A DNA stretch of 64,000 nucleotides from NCBI GenBank assembly GCA_025084515.1, contig JAJAGP010000369.1, forward strand, positions 375,501 to 439,500, read 5' to 3'. Source of the DNA: Ancistrus triradiatus. Taxonomy: Eukaryota; Chordata; Actinopteri; Siluriformes; Loricariidae. Below the pieces are notes generated by a model. The model was given only the letters and a program-made list of their open reading frames with translations, was not told where the DNA came from and ran no database searches. The stretch's first letter is position 1. Every line of letters begins with the position of its first letter. The translations under genes and the position numbers were made by a program. Below, piece after piece: positions 1-12,896 of the stretch.

Positions 1-763
1 TTGGGTATTTTATTGTTAACAGCAAAAAAATTAAATAAATAAATACAATAAAATAAATTCGCATCGTATCAAAGTCACAATTTTGGTATGGTGACAACCC
101 TAGTGAGGATTCCATGTATTCACAAGCATGGACTGATCCCAGGACAGAGCCGTTCTGGAAGTGCTAATGAACATAACCTGATCGGATGCAGTCAGCTCAC
201 ACTCCTTAATTACTCCAGCCTGATTATTCACACATTATAAATCACCCATGACTATAAATACTAAGAATAAATAGAGGATTATGAGGAAAGTACGTCAACG
301 TGATGAAAAACAAAGGCAGACGAACAAAGGCAAATGCATTTAAGAAATTGAAGGATCCAAAGACGCCCTGTAAGCCACCGCGCAATTCTCAGACGGAGGC
401 GGGAGCTCGTCAGTCACGTGTGCGTATTTGTAGTTTGTACAGCAGGGTTTTTCAAGGAAGCTTAAAAAATAAAATAGAATTAAACCATGTTTAATGATTT
501 AACTGTTTTGTTTATTATTATTTTATTGCAAAAATGACTTACTGGATTTGAAATGCAGAAAGGTTAAATTATCGGTTTTTAACATCGGTATCGGCCACAG
601 TAACATGCTAAAATTCGGTTATCGTTTCGTCCCAAGAAATTCAATATCGGTGCCTCCCTAATAACCATACGAGATCCAACTTCATTTGAATCTGCATTCT
701 TTGCCATTGCAATTAATTCATTACAAAAATTAATCAAAACTTACATTCAGAACCATTAACCGA

Positions 764-1050
764 CTAGGGGTGGGTATTGGAAAGGACATCACGATACGAT
801 AATATCACGATATATTGCGATATTTCACATAGTAAGCTGAAATACCAGTTACACAAGCTACAGTGTATGATCGGAGATGTCATAATGCATCCCATCAATT
901 CATAATTCAGTGGAAAAAATGATTAAAACTGAACTGCGCCATCTACAGGAACAGAGATTGTAGTGCAATTCCTTAAAAAAATAAAATAAAATAAAAAAAT
1001 CGATATTTGGAGCTGAAAATTGATGTAGTACATTGTGAAAATAAATTGTG
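764..1050. mobile_element. Dispersed DNA-element/MITE copy 1 (cgatat-rich)
   Basis: The segment starts with TAGGGGTGGGTATT, is rich in acgata/cgatat motifs, and shares an internal stretch (tgcgccatctacagga, then gattgtagt) with the element at 2821..3291. This type of short repeat is common in teleosts and is probably a non-autonomous DNA transposon. I cannot assign a superfamily. The right boundary is approximate. Confidence 0.5.
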
Positions 1051-2820
1051 CTTTTGTATTTTTAACAAATCTGGCCCATGGTGATTATTCCGATTTGGTC
1101 TTTTTTTTTTTTTTTTTTTAAATTCGCTGTGTGTTTACAAATGCTCGACGATATGAAAAAGATTCAAGACGACAGAGAAAAATACCCAAAGCCACATCCT
1201 ACTGAATCACAAAGGACTTCAACTATTTAAGCGTAGTTAAATTAAATAACCAGAACTGGTTCATCTGTGTTTGCTTCAGTTATTTTAAAATCAAAGTGAT
1301 ATGCCGTCTTTTGTTGAGTGAACTATGAGGGCAAACCCCCCCTCGCCCCAAAAAAACTAAATAATTGTTCATTAATCGTAACCGAGGTAAATTGTTCAAT
1401 GAATCGTGATAATGGTTGGAGGCCATATTGCCCAGCACTATGGTACAATCAGTCGAAAACTGAAAAATAAACTTTTTTGCCCCTGAGCAGTAACACTACC
1501 CTTTTCTTGCCTGATATCATCCAGTGGTTACTGATAAAAAAGTATCTTAAGTATTACATGTTCCAGCTATCAGATTGATTTCCAGCCCCAGTCCGGGGAT
1601 ACGGAGCTGCAGCAGAAGTGTGTTCCTGCACAGACTGGGCCTGTGCTATCTGCCCTGCTATCTGTAGATAAATCAGGCCGAGCTGTTTGCCGTACCAAAA
1701 CAGCGCTGCTTATCTCAAATCGTGCTGGTAACGCAGAACCGCTCACAGTATTTCCACCGGAGAAAGATGAGCAAGATCTCGGTTTCACTCAAAATCTGAG
1801 ATGCTGACGAAGGAGTTTAAGAGCGCAAAAGTGCAACAGGACTGAACGGAATAAAGGCCTTTTCACACCGAGTCCGAATCTGACGGAACGAGACGCTGCG
1901 TAAAATGTTTAAATCAGAGCCTGTTCCAATTTCTGCATTAAAATCAGGCTGACCAATCAGAGCTCGGTCGCCGGGCAGAACAGCTCATCAGGAGCTTAAA
2001 GGACGAGCAACAGGCTGCCTCTAAAAACATGGATATTAAATAAAGATCTGGTGGAATAGAACTGAAAGGCTGGAGAATGATGGAGATAAAGGCCAGCTGG
2101 GCCTGAATTCAGTGTACAGTCAGATACACACTCTAACATCAGTCTTAGATCGGATTAAGGTCTAGAAATCAGATAAAGAAATCAGATTTTAGCTCAGTAA
2201 TCAGATTTTGGTTTCTCACTCTGAAGTGGCTTACTGATTTAATCGCGTGTCTATCTGGGAAAATGCGAGCTGGATTAGAGAAATTGTTAGAACACCTTGG
2301 GTTGCCATGTCAGTGCTTTCAGCGCAAGTAATAAAGTGTGATGGTACAGCGTGATTTTTCTTGCTTTGTTTCTGTTATGGCAGATCGTGGACTTCGGAAA
2401 GGTGAGGTCTGCATGTCATCCTGGAAGCCTCATCAGATCCATCACAAACACCCGGATCCTTTGGTACAGGTTCATTTCTGGGAAAGTAGTATAATAGGTC
2501 CTTAGAGCTTCCTAACCCAATTTAGAAAATTTCAGGGTAAGAACCGAGCGCTGGCGTGAGCTGCAGGTTTAAGAGTAGTTTATTCAGAGGAAAATAACAC
2601 CTGCGTTTGAAAGTGCTGATTATAAGTGCTGCTTGTTCGAGCTTTGAATGAGACTTTTGTAGATAATAATTGTTTAAAGGAACGCAGTAATCATGGCCGG
2701 CGTGGATTTCCCGGTACACAGCGCGGCCAGCGGAGCTTTGTTTATATAGAAAAGCCATTAAAAATCTGACTTGTTTTCAGGTGGCCGAATTGGGCACTAA
2801 TATTCTATAACGCCGTGTAA

Positions 2821-3291
2821 TTAGGGGTGTGACGATGCTACAGGACACGATGCACTGCGATGCAAAAAATAGACATCATCCCTAGCCAAGGCATTTTAGG
2901 AACACCAGAGGGCGCAATCTTGCGTCACGCCTCCGTACGCATTTAAAACTCGTCATTTATTTTAGCTGTAGGAGATAAAATAATTCTTTAAACTCTTGTT
3001 TACAGTTTTATACAAGAAAAACACTTTACTTTTAACTGATATTCTAAAATATAAGAGTGGATATGTGAAAGGGGTTTATGATATGGTTATATCACGATAC
3101 ATTGCGATACACTATATAGGTCACTGAATATATAAAAACAAGTTTCATCAAACTGAAACACTGTACTGCGCCATCTACAGGAGCGGAGATTGTAGTTGAC
3201 ACCCCATTTAAAAGTTACTATTTTGAGCTGAAATCGATGCGAAAATACATAGAGATATAACGCAGTATCGATTTTTACACAGCCCTAGAAA
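2821..3291. mobile_element. Dispersed DNA-element/MITE copy 2
   Basis: This is the second copy of the 764..1050 family. It begins TTAGGGGTGTGACGATG and ends near acacagccctag, which could be imperfect terminal inverted repeats. It contains the same tgcgccatctacagga block and a similar cgatac/cgatgc-rich body. No coding capacity is seen. Confidence 0.5.
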
Positions 3292-6200
3292 AATAAAAAG
3301 GAACGTTCTCACTTGTATTTATAGTGCATATTGTTTAGAATATTAAACCCCTGTTCCTAGTACGTGCTTATAACTGCGGCAGACTGTTTCTGTCAAGAAT
3401 ATATGCATTGTTATGCAGCGTTTAGACTTCAGCAATAAAAAAATCGTGCACAGATTGTATTGTTACGACCCTACGTATAATGCAGTCGAAAATGATAACA
3501 GCGAAACAGCACTGGGTGCATTAGTGCCAGGCTTGTCCTACCATTATGACGCGTAAAATCAAAAATCCTGGTGCTTTGGGTATTAAAAAATGATGGGCGA
3601 ATAAGAGCTGGTGATAACGCGCACCGGCAACATGATGCCACATCTGTGACCATTACACACTGGAATTCTGCAGATTTTAGTAGCTGTGAGATTTTCATGG
3701 ACGCAGGTCTTTAAGAGGAAGATAGATCGAGGAATATTAATACAAACGCTGGTTGCAGTGGGAGTAAATAAGACAATGGGTAATATGGGTAAGATTTCCC
3801 TGATTTTAACAAATTGGCAGGGGTCCTATTGCCATTGCACTTCTCAGAGTGGACAGAGGGACCCCGGCGGCGTGCCCTTACGATATCCAAATGGTGCGTG
3901 GCTGATTTGTTTGAACAGCAGCAGCACAGTGTGCAAAGTACAGTGCCTAAGTCCACTTAATAAACGCCTGACCTAGATTAAATCGATTTATAATACCAGA
4001 TGCCTACTCTGACACGGCTCGATCAAAATCCTCACTGGTGATGTTCAGAGATATTCTGTCAATATTAAATATTTCCAGCCTGGATTAATACGAGCAAATA
4101 ATGCCGGATGTGTCCTGCTTTTTAAAGAAAAAAAATCCTTAATGAATAAAATTTGAACCAGGTGTCCAAATTCCCCAGATCTCCCACTGCACTGGTAACA
4201 AATCACGTCCCGTTCAGTGTGGAAGCGCTATTGCACATTAAAACAATCACGTACAAGAAGTCTAGATGGGGTAGAGAGCGAACATTGGTACCCAAAAGGC
4301 ACAAGGCGAAGTGTCTCTGGACTGAAATGTTTACACAAGTCTGGTGCTTATTTTTGGTACTTTAACAGAAATTAACATTATAGTCATACAAAACAAAAAG
4401 GTGAAAGTGACAACAGAAAGAACTCGGATAAAAACAACAACAATAAAACGTAAACAAGGTCACAGCATTTATTCTACGTTGCTGTTTTACAGCCAGTTCA
4501 GCTCCTTCTGCTCTTTAATGTATAATTTTATCTTTATTTCTTCTAAAAATTTCAGATTTTCCTACCGAGTTATCATCGAATATTTATTTCATGTTGTACA
4601 TGGTATATTCCAAAAGTATACGCTTCACAGTTAGCGTTATGCGTTTGACATTTGTAAAAAACTGTAAAATGGCGACTAAAAACTTTTGCCTAGACAGTCA
4701 CTACAACAACCATAAGGCACTAATTTATTTGACAGCACAGGTATTATGACATGACTATACCACTTTTCTGCTGCAGAATTTGAACCAGGGTCCAATGTGT
4801 GTAGTTTTGAGGGGAAAAAGTTGTAAATATTTCACACTTTTGTCTTGCTTTTTCGCATCGCATTCTCTGTCTAACAGCTTTAACAAGGCAAACGAATAAT
4901 AAAAAAACTTGCAAACTCGCGTTCATCAAACGGCATTACTCGAGTCCTTTTATTTATTTGCTGACTAGGACTTGGAGGCTGCTCATCTTAGAAACGAAGA
5001 AACACCTACATCTTTACGTCACTATATTCCACTACCAGGTGCACCTGCTCTCCAAAACCATCTTCTGGAGGGAGTTCCGTTCAGATAACAAGTACTTACT
5101 CGTACAACAACCGGAGTCATTGTGGAAAGAGGAGCGATTAAATCATTCCATCACCCAAGCTAGCTGGTTGTTGGACCTGATTCCAAAATAGCAGACGATA
5201 ACGGTTAAACTGGTCTCAAGTCTTTTCTTTTGTAAACAATGCATTTAAACACTATAATGCAATGTCTTTCTCAACAGTAATTACCAGCAGTCTCATAATC
5301 AAAGATTAGTAAGAGGGAAGAGAAAGAAAGGCAGGGCTGCAGCACAGGGAACAAAAGCTGTGAGACTGGGAAGTTGCAAAATATCTGGAAACTTAAGAAT
5401 TTAGGCTGGAATTAGCAACTACTGGTCAGGCAGGCCCGGAGGAGGAGGAGGAGGAGGACGGTACTTCCTCAAACCAACAATAACAGCAGTGGGAGATGGG
5501 GAAGCGATCGTTCTTAGCTCAGCTCATGCTCAGCCACAGCGAGTGCGTCTCAGAAAGTCAGAGCCCTCGGGACAACAAAAGATAAAGAACTCCGGCTTTT
5601 ATGAAGCTTCACCTGGCTTGTGCTCAGCTGGCACGACATTCGATCCAAGTACATTCATCAAACTGACTAATGACGAATCAGTGAACATAATATCAACAAA
5701 AAAAATCTAACCCTGCTCCTTCAAATAAAAGCTGAGCACGTGGTTCAGAAACCAGCTTCAGAGAGTCATCTGCTGCACCCCGAGGCTAAACCTCGCATAA
5801 ACTACAAACCTGCGCAGAATACAAACCCACTCTCAGATGTCTCTCTCTCAACTGAGCGCGCAAACACGCGAGACTTAAATGTCAGGCACGTAAGGCGGCG
5901 CACAAGCCGTTCATCGTCTGACAGACCCGGCTCCAAACTGCAGCCCTTTAACACCAGACGGCCGGTTAGAAAAACAAAACCCAGGGCTAAAGTCACAACG
6001 CGCGGAAAATTTCCCTTTTATGGTCGACCGTCTGTGACTCAGCATAATGTTATAGACCAAAACAAAACCACGAAGCCTCGGGTTACAAAACGTTACGAGG
6101 AAACAGAAAAACGTGCTCTGCAGGAACGCAACTGGACCTGTCACCAACACGGCCGACTCATTTGCATTAAACAACTATTCCATGTTAGGAGTTCATACGC

Positions 6201-7634
6201 GGCACGTCCAAGAAATGAATACAGAAATAGTCTGAATAATCAAAATAGATCTCTAAGGCAAGCTGAGCATCGTCTATGAAGAATAAAACACACCAGCTGC
6301 GTATACCGGATTTATGCAGCGTCGGTTAATTGGCATCTCTAAAGCGAGCCTGTGTAGTCTTAATTCCGTGAGAAAATCTTAATAATCTTGATTATTACAA
6401 GAGCAACTTGTGATCCCTAATCTGTCCGGATCGGCCACATCAGTGTTTTAACTCGCTCCATCCCTTAATAAGGACTACAGCTGCGTTTCAATAAGTCCTC
6501 TGATCATTTTATCATTGTGTCGACGTTCCCGAATACACACATACAGGCAAAAACAAACAATATTTATAGTGTTTATTTATTTATGTAACGACACACCGTG
6601 ACATGCTGCATCACGACGAGAAAGTTTTGTGATGGACATCTGACGCAATTCCATTTTTGAACACCAGATCATAAGTCATATGTGGAAACTACAGGGATTT
6701 GCGTAAACAAACAAACAGGGAACTGAGCATCGTTTTACATCATTTACACTAATTAATATAAAGCTGTTGCCTTCTATCGAACGTAAAAATCACTAATCCT
6801 GAGACCGGACTGCAGGAGATCTCACAATTTTAATGGCATCTACAAAAACAGCATTGTTTCATACTTAAATACACGCAATATATCGACAACTTCACTCTGT
6901 TCTAAAGGTCTCTCGGTCATATACAAGCTTTATCACTGAGGAGACGAGTAATAATTCAAAATGCTGACGTCCCGCCAGAAACTGCTCCGATCCAAATAGG
7001 GATCTTCTGCATTCAGCATAGGGTCTTACCTCAAAACAATAAAGTATCGGTTGTAAAGACGATCATAGGGTTCTGTTTGTGATTCGGTGTTGAGGCTCAG
7101 CTCGTACAAACAGTACAGAAGCTTGCATGGCATGCCTCAGATTTGTTTAGCAAGCTTGGACAGGACCAGAATGTCCCAGAGAGGGTTTACGTCTTCTCAC
7201 GTCTTCTCCAAGCAATCACAGCCAATATAAGCTTCTAAAACTCACCTCTTCAGAAATCCCGTCCAAAAACGAGCTCGTATCGAGTCTGAAAACTCTCCGT
7301 CTCTGCATTCTTGTCGCTTCTCTCTCTTAATAAGCCCGGAGGGATCAAATGTCACGGACCTTGAAAGGGCTACAGAGGCTTCAGGATCGTCCTCGTACTC
7401 CATTCAGGATAGGTAACACAAGCCAGTTCTCAAGCCTGTGCCCTTTTGCCCTTACAGTCTTATTAGTAAATAGACAGGCTCGACCTGTACCCGTATCCGT
7501 CCCCACGTTTCGCCATGACATCATCCCAGACCACTCGGGTGTTTTAAACTAAAACAGCTTGTTTTTGGTTTCTTGAATGACAGGAACAGTAAGAAAAACA
7601 TCTTGATGCATGCTCAATGATCGAGGTAAGAAAA

Positions 7635-7760
7635 TCCAAGAAGTTGAATCTGTTCATCTGGACATAGATTTTGTTGGAGAAACGTTTCGTCACTCAGATG
7701 AGTGACGAAACGTTTCTCCAACAAAATCTATGTCCAGATGAACAGACTCAACTTCTTGGA
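7635..7760. repeat. Near-perfect 126-bp palindrome
   Basis: Two 62-bp arms (7635..7696 and 7699..7760) are reverse complements with one mismatch, separated by a 2-bp spacer. The core reads gtttcgtcactca / tgagtgacgaaac. The right arm ends 17 bp from the ppp1r37 splice donor at 7777. The gtttcgtcactc core resembles a dispersed teleost repeat, so this may be two copies of it in inverted orientation. Confidence 0.9.
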
Positions 7761-7777
7761 GTAAGAAAAACACTCAC

Positions 7778-8390
7778 CGTGTCTCCAAGGGTCCTTGGGC
7801 TCAACCGATCCAGACACGATGTCCTCGTCTGAGGGAAACGTAACCCTTTTGGCTCCAGGTTTGGGACCTGGTCCTTCTACCGGAGATGGAACCTCTGCAC
7901 TCTGGGGCACTTCAACACCCTTTGCTTCTGAAGGATTCTCCAAGTCCTCGCCTGTGTCAGACGTCAAGGAGTTCGCACCGGCGCCGCTTTGCTTGATCGC
8001 GGTGTCTGGGCCCGGCTCCAGGACGCCACTCTCGTCCAAACTCAGGTCCACCCCCATGTCCATGTCCATGTCCTCATTCTCGGCCGCATGCTCGACGGAA
8101 ATCCCTTGGATCTCCAGTTCTCCTGTGCTACGTTGCTGCAGTTTATCGCCAAGTGCAAAAGACGTTCCGTTGTTGTTAAACAGTTCTTCCTTATCCTTCT
8201 TGTCCTCGTGTCCCGCCTGACCGTCTTCCGCCCTCACCGGATCCGCAGCTTCCGGAACTTCTAGATCGGCCGCGAACTGGACGCCATTGCGAGGAATGAT
8301 TTCGTCCGTGATAAGTGCTGCGTTACAGTCATCCTCGGGCATTTTCATCCTGGCACTGCATACGTCTAGTGCTTGATTCTCACTGTCCAT
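7778..8390 (-). CDS. ppp1r37: ppp1r37 first coding exon (protein phosphatase 1 regulatory subunit 37)
   Basis: PPP1R37 (LRRC68) is a leucine-rich-repeat protein that binds and inhibits protein phosphatase 1. This exon encodes residues 1-204 plus one base of codon 205 (phase 1) and ends at a consensus donor, cacg/GTGAGT. Residues 181-203 hold the RVxF-type PP1-docking motif KRVTF, followed by PSDEDIVSG and EPKDPWRH, which closely match the N-terminal part of vertebrate PPP1R37. The preceding 180 residues are acidic, low in complexity and Asp/Glu/Ser/Pro-rich, including an alternating DMDMDM run near residues 108-112. As I recall it, the human protein reaches the KRVTF motif much sooner, so the N-terminus is longer here. 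The start at 8390 is the first ATG of the open frame. The leucine-rich repeats must be encoded to the left of the window. Confidence 0.88.
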
Positions 8391-9264
8391 CTTCTCATCT
8401 CACGAAAGCCACACCACTGTCAATGGGACTTACCTCACTATAGTTACTAGGACAATCGATATCTCAAAGCAATACAAGATCAGACGGTTTCACAGAAGTG
8501 CGACATGATAAATAACGCCTGATCTTTCTACATACACACACATTTCCACTAACACGGTGCAGAAACGAACCGAAGCCCGCACGGGCAGTTAGGGACGCAG
8601 ATTCAGTCTCGCTCCGAACGAAAGACAGCCCAGGTCAGGAGACACATAGTCAAAGTGCAGGGGTTCCTTCTTTTCATCAGAATACAATAAACGATTTGGT
8701 TTCTATATCAAAAGTGCTCCAGAAACGGTTCTATAAGGTTCTCCTACCAGGTCAAGGCTAGACTTTATTTGCCTGAAGGTTACACCGTACATAAACAATA
8801 CCACCAGTGGATTGTACTGTAGTGCTATTACAGCTGAGAGGGGAACAGCGAGCCCGTGATAAGTTAAATCTAATGAATATATAAATTCTCATTCGTAATA
8901 CGAATCTAATTCTGATAAAAATGATGGCAAAGCCAGCCAGGGCAGCATATTTTCGAAAGCTTTCACGGCGCTTCCATTGCGTTAGCTCTAGCTACAGTGC
9001 TGGACAATTACATTTGCATTGAAAAGTACTGAATAAGCAAGTCTTATCAGGCCCAGAAAAAGCTAAGCCACGATGGCTGTCGTTACAAAATCCTCCGGGC
9101 CTTGATCGGACAGCTTAAACGCCAGATCCACGGAGTTTTACCGTCTCGCCAAAACGCGTCGCATGAAGAGAAAACACGGGCGTCAAAAGGTCGTTACTCC
9201 GGACCAGCTAACGTCTTCAAAAAGCTAGCTAACGAGAACTACAACATAACACCTCGAATTAAAC

Positions 9265-9435
9265 ACGCACAGCCGCCATACTGCGGTCCTACAGTACGGA
9301 AAACGTTAACCGGTCTGCCCAAATCACGCACGAAACGACATACACCAACCGTACAAGACGGCACAAATTCTACCTGTACTGCTTACTCAATTCCGAGGCT
9401 GAAATACAAACGACAGGCAGCTCCCTATATAAGTG
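9265..9435 (-). promoter_or_regulatory. Possible ppp1r37 promoter / transcription start region
   Basis: On the minus strand there is a TATA-like cttatataggg at about 9425..9432, and about 150 bp further downstream an ATGGCGGCT motif (9271..9279) of the kind bound by YY1 just downstream of many vertebrate start sites. Both lie 0.9-1.0 kb upstream of the ppp1r37 ATG and face it. This is inference from motifs only. Confidence 0.28.
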
Positions 9436-10004
9436 CACTACCAAGGGCACTCGTTAGTATCCTCAATGGGACTTCTAGTGCACTCTGCTTATAAGCGCGA
9501 GCGATTTGGAATTAAAACCAACCAATGTTTGTTGTTCGTTTGCCGAAACGTCATCATAGCGGCTGTGAATAACGCCGGTGACATTTCAGGTCAGCACATT
9601 CGTGCTCGGATACAGACTCTGACGAGTCTTAAACGTATACCGCCAAATTCATGACTGTGAAGAAAAGAGTGTTTTATAGACTTCAAAAACCAGCGAATTT
9701 TCAATGCGTAAGAGCTGAGGTAACATATGATTTTCCATGTTTGAGGAATCGTGTGTGAATAAAAGTTGCAGTGGTGCGCGGCGAAACTGCTGTCACTTTA
9801 CACCTTGACTTGTTACACAGGTTCAAGGCTGAGATTCAGACAAATAAACTGACTGACAGACAAAGATAGATCGATTAAATAGATATAACTTCACCACACG
9901 TGGCTATAAAAGGTTACAATACCATCTCTAAAGAGTCTTGGTCTTCATCAATCCACGTTCAGACAAGATGATGTATATATGTTACCCTCCTCACTCCAAG
10001 AGCA

Positions 10005-10570
10005 AGGTGTAATAGTAATAGTCTGCGAGGTCACAAAGGAAATCAAGGTAATTTCTAAGCAAGTAAAGGTCTCCATGACACTGGGTAATGTTAATGTTCA
10101 TGAGAATCAAAACAACACTGAATAACAATGGTGGGAGAAAGCCACTGCTTTCCAAAAAAGAACAACCCTGCCTGTCTGCTTTTTTGGGGAGACCAATAGG
10201 AAAAGTGTCTGTAGAAAGGAAAACACTGACTTCCAGCATAATCCCATCTGTGAAGCATGGTGGTGGTAGTATCATAGTTTGGTGTTTGCTGCATCTGGGC
10301 CAGGACAGCTACCCATAATTGATGGCTCAATGAATTCTAAATTATAGCAGCAAATTCTAAATATCAGGATATCTGTCCATGAATCTCAAGAGAACGACCC
10401 TAAGCACACAAGTCATTCTACCAAAGAACAGGTAAAGAAGAATAAAGGTAATGTTTTGGAACGGCCAAACCAAAGTCCTGATCTTAGTCCAATCGAAATG
10501 TTGTGGAAGGACCTGAAGCGAGAAACTCTTGTGAGGAAACTCAACATCCCAGAGTTGAAGCTGTACGGAC
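10005..10570 (+). mobile_element. Tc1-like transposon fragment (family A)
   Basis: This is a decayed transposase fragment. Near 10460..10520 the plus strand reads ERPNQSPDLSPIEMLWKDLK, the catalytic-domain motif SPDLxPIE-LW of Tc1 DDE transposases. Upstream are the family's caaaggaa...ttctaagcaa stretch and a gtgaagcatggtggtggtag block encoding VKHGGGSI. Frameshifts break the frame and no terminal repeats are seen. Related fragments occur at 16795..17175, 19080..19180 and 48960..49235. Confidence 0.75.
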
Positions 10571-11689
10571 TACATTGTTATTTTTAAATAATTGTTATAT
10601 TATTAAAGTCAAATTCCATGTTAATAATAGAGTGAAATATGCTTTATGTACGACTATTGCCATCTCCCTATCTTTCAGTAGGAGGCGGTAGATCATTATA
10701 TAGCGCACACGTTAAACGCAATAACCGATTTCTGTCAGGATATCACACAGATGTTAGCAATGCTAGTTTATAAACGTATTGTTCATAAGTGTTTCAAAGC
10801 ATATTGAGCTTAATTGTGTCATAAATAAGAGTTCAGTTGAAAAGACAGAGGTCTGTTTAGATATGGTTGAGAACTGTATGAACTGCAATGTCCCTAAGAT
10901 ATTTTCAAACAAAATATGTTGTGTTACTTGCTAGTCTACAACAGTGATACTACTTAGTTTCTGGTAATCTGTGCCTGTTGTGGTTGAACCACGTTTTATG
11001 TAGTAAGCTTGGGCACAGTATACAGATCAAACCAAGTGAGCTTTCCCTCAGGTGTACAGTTAATGTTTCATGAGGTTTTGTGGGATTTCTCCATTTCCTA
11101 ACTGATTATTTAATAGTCCTGATGCTAGATTTAAGGAAACATGCTGCATCCTTTCTGCAATTTTCCATCTCTAAAAACGGAGACAAACCCTAAAATGTTA
11201 TAGATGAGTAATGATTTAGACGCTGCCCTTTTATTTTAGGTCCACTATAAAAGACTGAACACCATTTAGTACATTGGATCTTAATCCAATTTGCGTCCAC
11301 CTGGATTCATTCATACAAACAGGTGTGAAAGTGCTGGGTTTTTTTTGTTTTTGTTGTTTTTTTTTTCCTCCACAGGATGCCGCTAGGTCTGTATGAACTT
11401 CCTGTCAGGTGGGCCAAGGATTTCCCAGAACAAATCCCAGGGTCGGTCAGCATCCCAGTCTGATTTATTTCACATGCCACAGCAAGAGAAAGAAGATCCA
11501 AACGAGATCTGGTTGAGGTTGTCTTTTTGTCACTTCCTTTCTGTCTTTTTGCGCTCCTCAGGAGACTCGTTCGACTGATAAATGCTTGAGGATTTCTGGA
11601 ATTTATCTGTTGCGTGGTGAAAGAAAATAAATGTGTCTGGTGGGGGAGAATCTGTGGTGGTTTACGTGTTATCACAATAAGAATCAAAG

Positions 11690-11790
11690 GCATTTCTGCC
11701 CACACAGCAGACATTTCCGGGCCAAATTTGGCCCAGTTAGGCCCTTCTGGGTCAGTTGTGGTTGGCCCAACTGGTGCCTGCCAGTATATG
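11690..11790. repeat. ggccca/tggccc-rich repeat piece
   Basis: The segment is dense in gggccaaatttggcccag-like words, reminiscent of a teleost satellite-like repeat. Only about 100 bp are present. No function is inferred. Confidence 0.3.
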
Positions 11791-11924
11791 AGGTGACACA
11801 GAGGTCATATTCTCTTAGTCATTCATCAACATAAGAAGAAGAAGAACAATGATCTTCATAAGTCAAGGAATCTCTATAAATATTACCACTCTGAAAATCT
11901 AGTTAGGACACTAATTAATAATCC

Positions 11925-12010
11925 AGTCAACTGGAACTGTGACACACTTGCCTGGACGAGGATACACGTTTATTTTGCCTACACAATTTTACTCTACTCG
12001 GAACTATCCT
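11925..12010 (+). mobile_element. Tc1-like fragment, 5' piece
   Basis: The words caactggaactg, acacttgcctg and acgtttattt match in order the start of the larger Tc1-like fragment at 24095..24620 (caactggaactg, aaacttgcctg, aaatttattt). It is probably a short remnant of the same family. Confidence 0.4.
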
Positions 12011-12409
12011 GTTAAGTCTCCCGGTCTTCTTTCTGGCTCTTTTTTACACTAACTTTAGTCCAAGTTTTTAGCTGCTCTGGTAAATAGACTGGCCTTCTTA
12101 AGCAAACAGATGATGCTAGACCTTTTCTAAAATTTGATTTCCCACTTCTTAGTCACTTAATGGATTGACTGTGACATCCAGAATAGGCTCAAGTGTCCAA
12201 TACTTTTTGTCTAATCTATTATTCGCATTTTAGGCATAAACATAATATATTTTGTGGGTAAATGTTTGGGTTATTAGGGCTGCCAGTAATTAAAGGCGTA
12301 TTTTTTAAAAAGTTGTTAATTGCATTTCCCATACAAACGTAGTTATATTTCCAATCACTATTTCCTGCAATATATAGCATGAATAACCTACAGCAAACAA
12401 AATTTCAGA

Positions 12410-12485
12410 ACAATCCAAGGAATTCAGGGTTAAGGACCTTGCTTAAGGGTCCAACAATGACAGCTTGGCAGCTGGGACCCCCGTT
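12410..12485. mobile_element. SINE-type fragment
   Basis: The block gttaaggaccttgcttaag followed by ggtccaacaatgacagcttggcag resembles the body seen at 15925..16060 (ggcccaacagtg...aaggcccttaac words), part of a tRNA-derived SINE group common in fish. It is a partial copy. Confidence 0.45.
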
Positions 12486-12896
12486 TTGGTGCTGATGTTT
12501 TTGACATCTATTCTCATGATCTGATTGTGATAATGAGAAATGGACCTCTGATTACAACTCTACACAGATATCTACACACATATCATTTCCCAATAAAGCC
12601 ACTTGTATTTGTTCATGAAGGCACCAAAAAGGAAAATAAGAATTAAAGTACAATCTTCTGTAGTAAAAAACAAATGAGTGCGAGTGGGTGTTTGCATGGC
12701 AGGTGCATTTCAGTAGCAGCAGGATCATGGTGTGAGTTCCTCACCATTTCCGATATTATTAGTCTTCAGTCCCGGCGTGGCCATAAATCCACAAGCATGT
12801 CGACTCGGTTCTGTTGCATCTGGTGTATTTTTTCTTGAATCGTGATTTTTATGAAGATGTCAGGGGGAGAGCTAGCGTTAGGTCCCTGGGAGGGAA

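Larger units (their letters stand above)
1..7634. other. Presumed part of ppp1r37 intron 1; no exon seen
   Basis: This stretch lies downstream, on the minus strand, of the ppp1r37 coding exon that ends at 7778, so it should be intron 1 of that gene. I found no leucine-rich-repeat exon on the minus strand, so the intron appears to be at least 7.7 kb. It holds two copies of a dispersed DNA element (764..1050 and 2821..3291), a GGA-rich run near 5440..5460 and otherwise unremarkable AT-rich sequence. Several open frames of 60-180 codons occur, none with recognisable domains. Confidence 0.5.
8391..12896. other. Intergenic stretch left of the orphan exon
   Basis: Apart from the promoter candidate, a Tc1 fragment (10005..10570) and two repeat pieces listed separately, I see no gene. 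A strong minus-strand donor-like site (gag/GTAAGT, exon side ending at 8434) lies 43 bp upstream of the ppp1r37 ATG and could belong to an alternative 5' non-coding exon. Confidence 0.4.

Noticed and set aside
5740..6279. 179-codon plus-strand frame
   Set aside because: Basic, low-information composition, no domain, no splice signals, and it lies inside the presumed ppp1r37 intron; a chance frame is more likely.
7795..8220. 141-codon plus-strand frame
   Set aside because: Antisense shadow of the ppp1r37 exon.
9102..9494. 130-codon plus-strand frame
   Set aside because: Lies in the putative ppp1r37 promoter/5' region on the opposite strand, with no domain.
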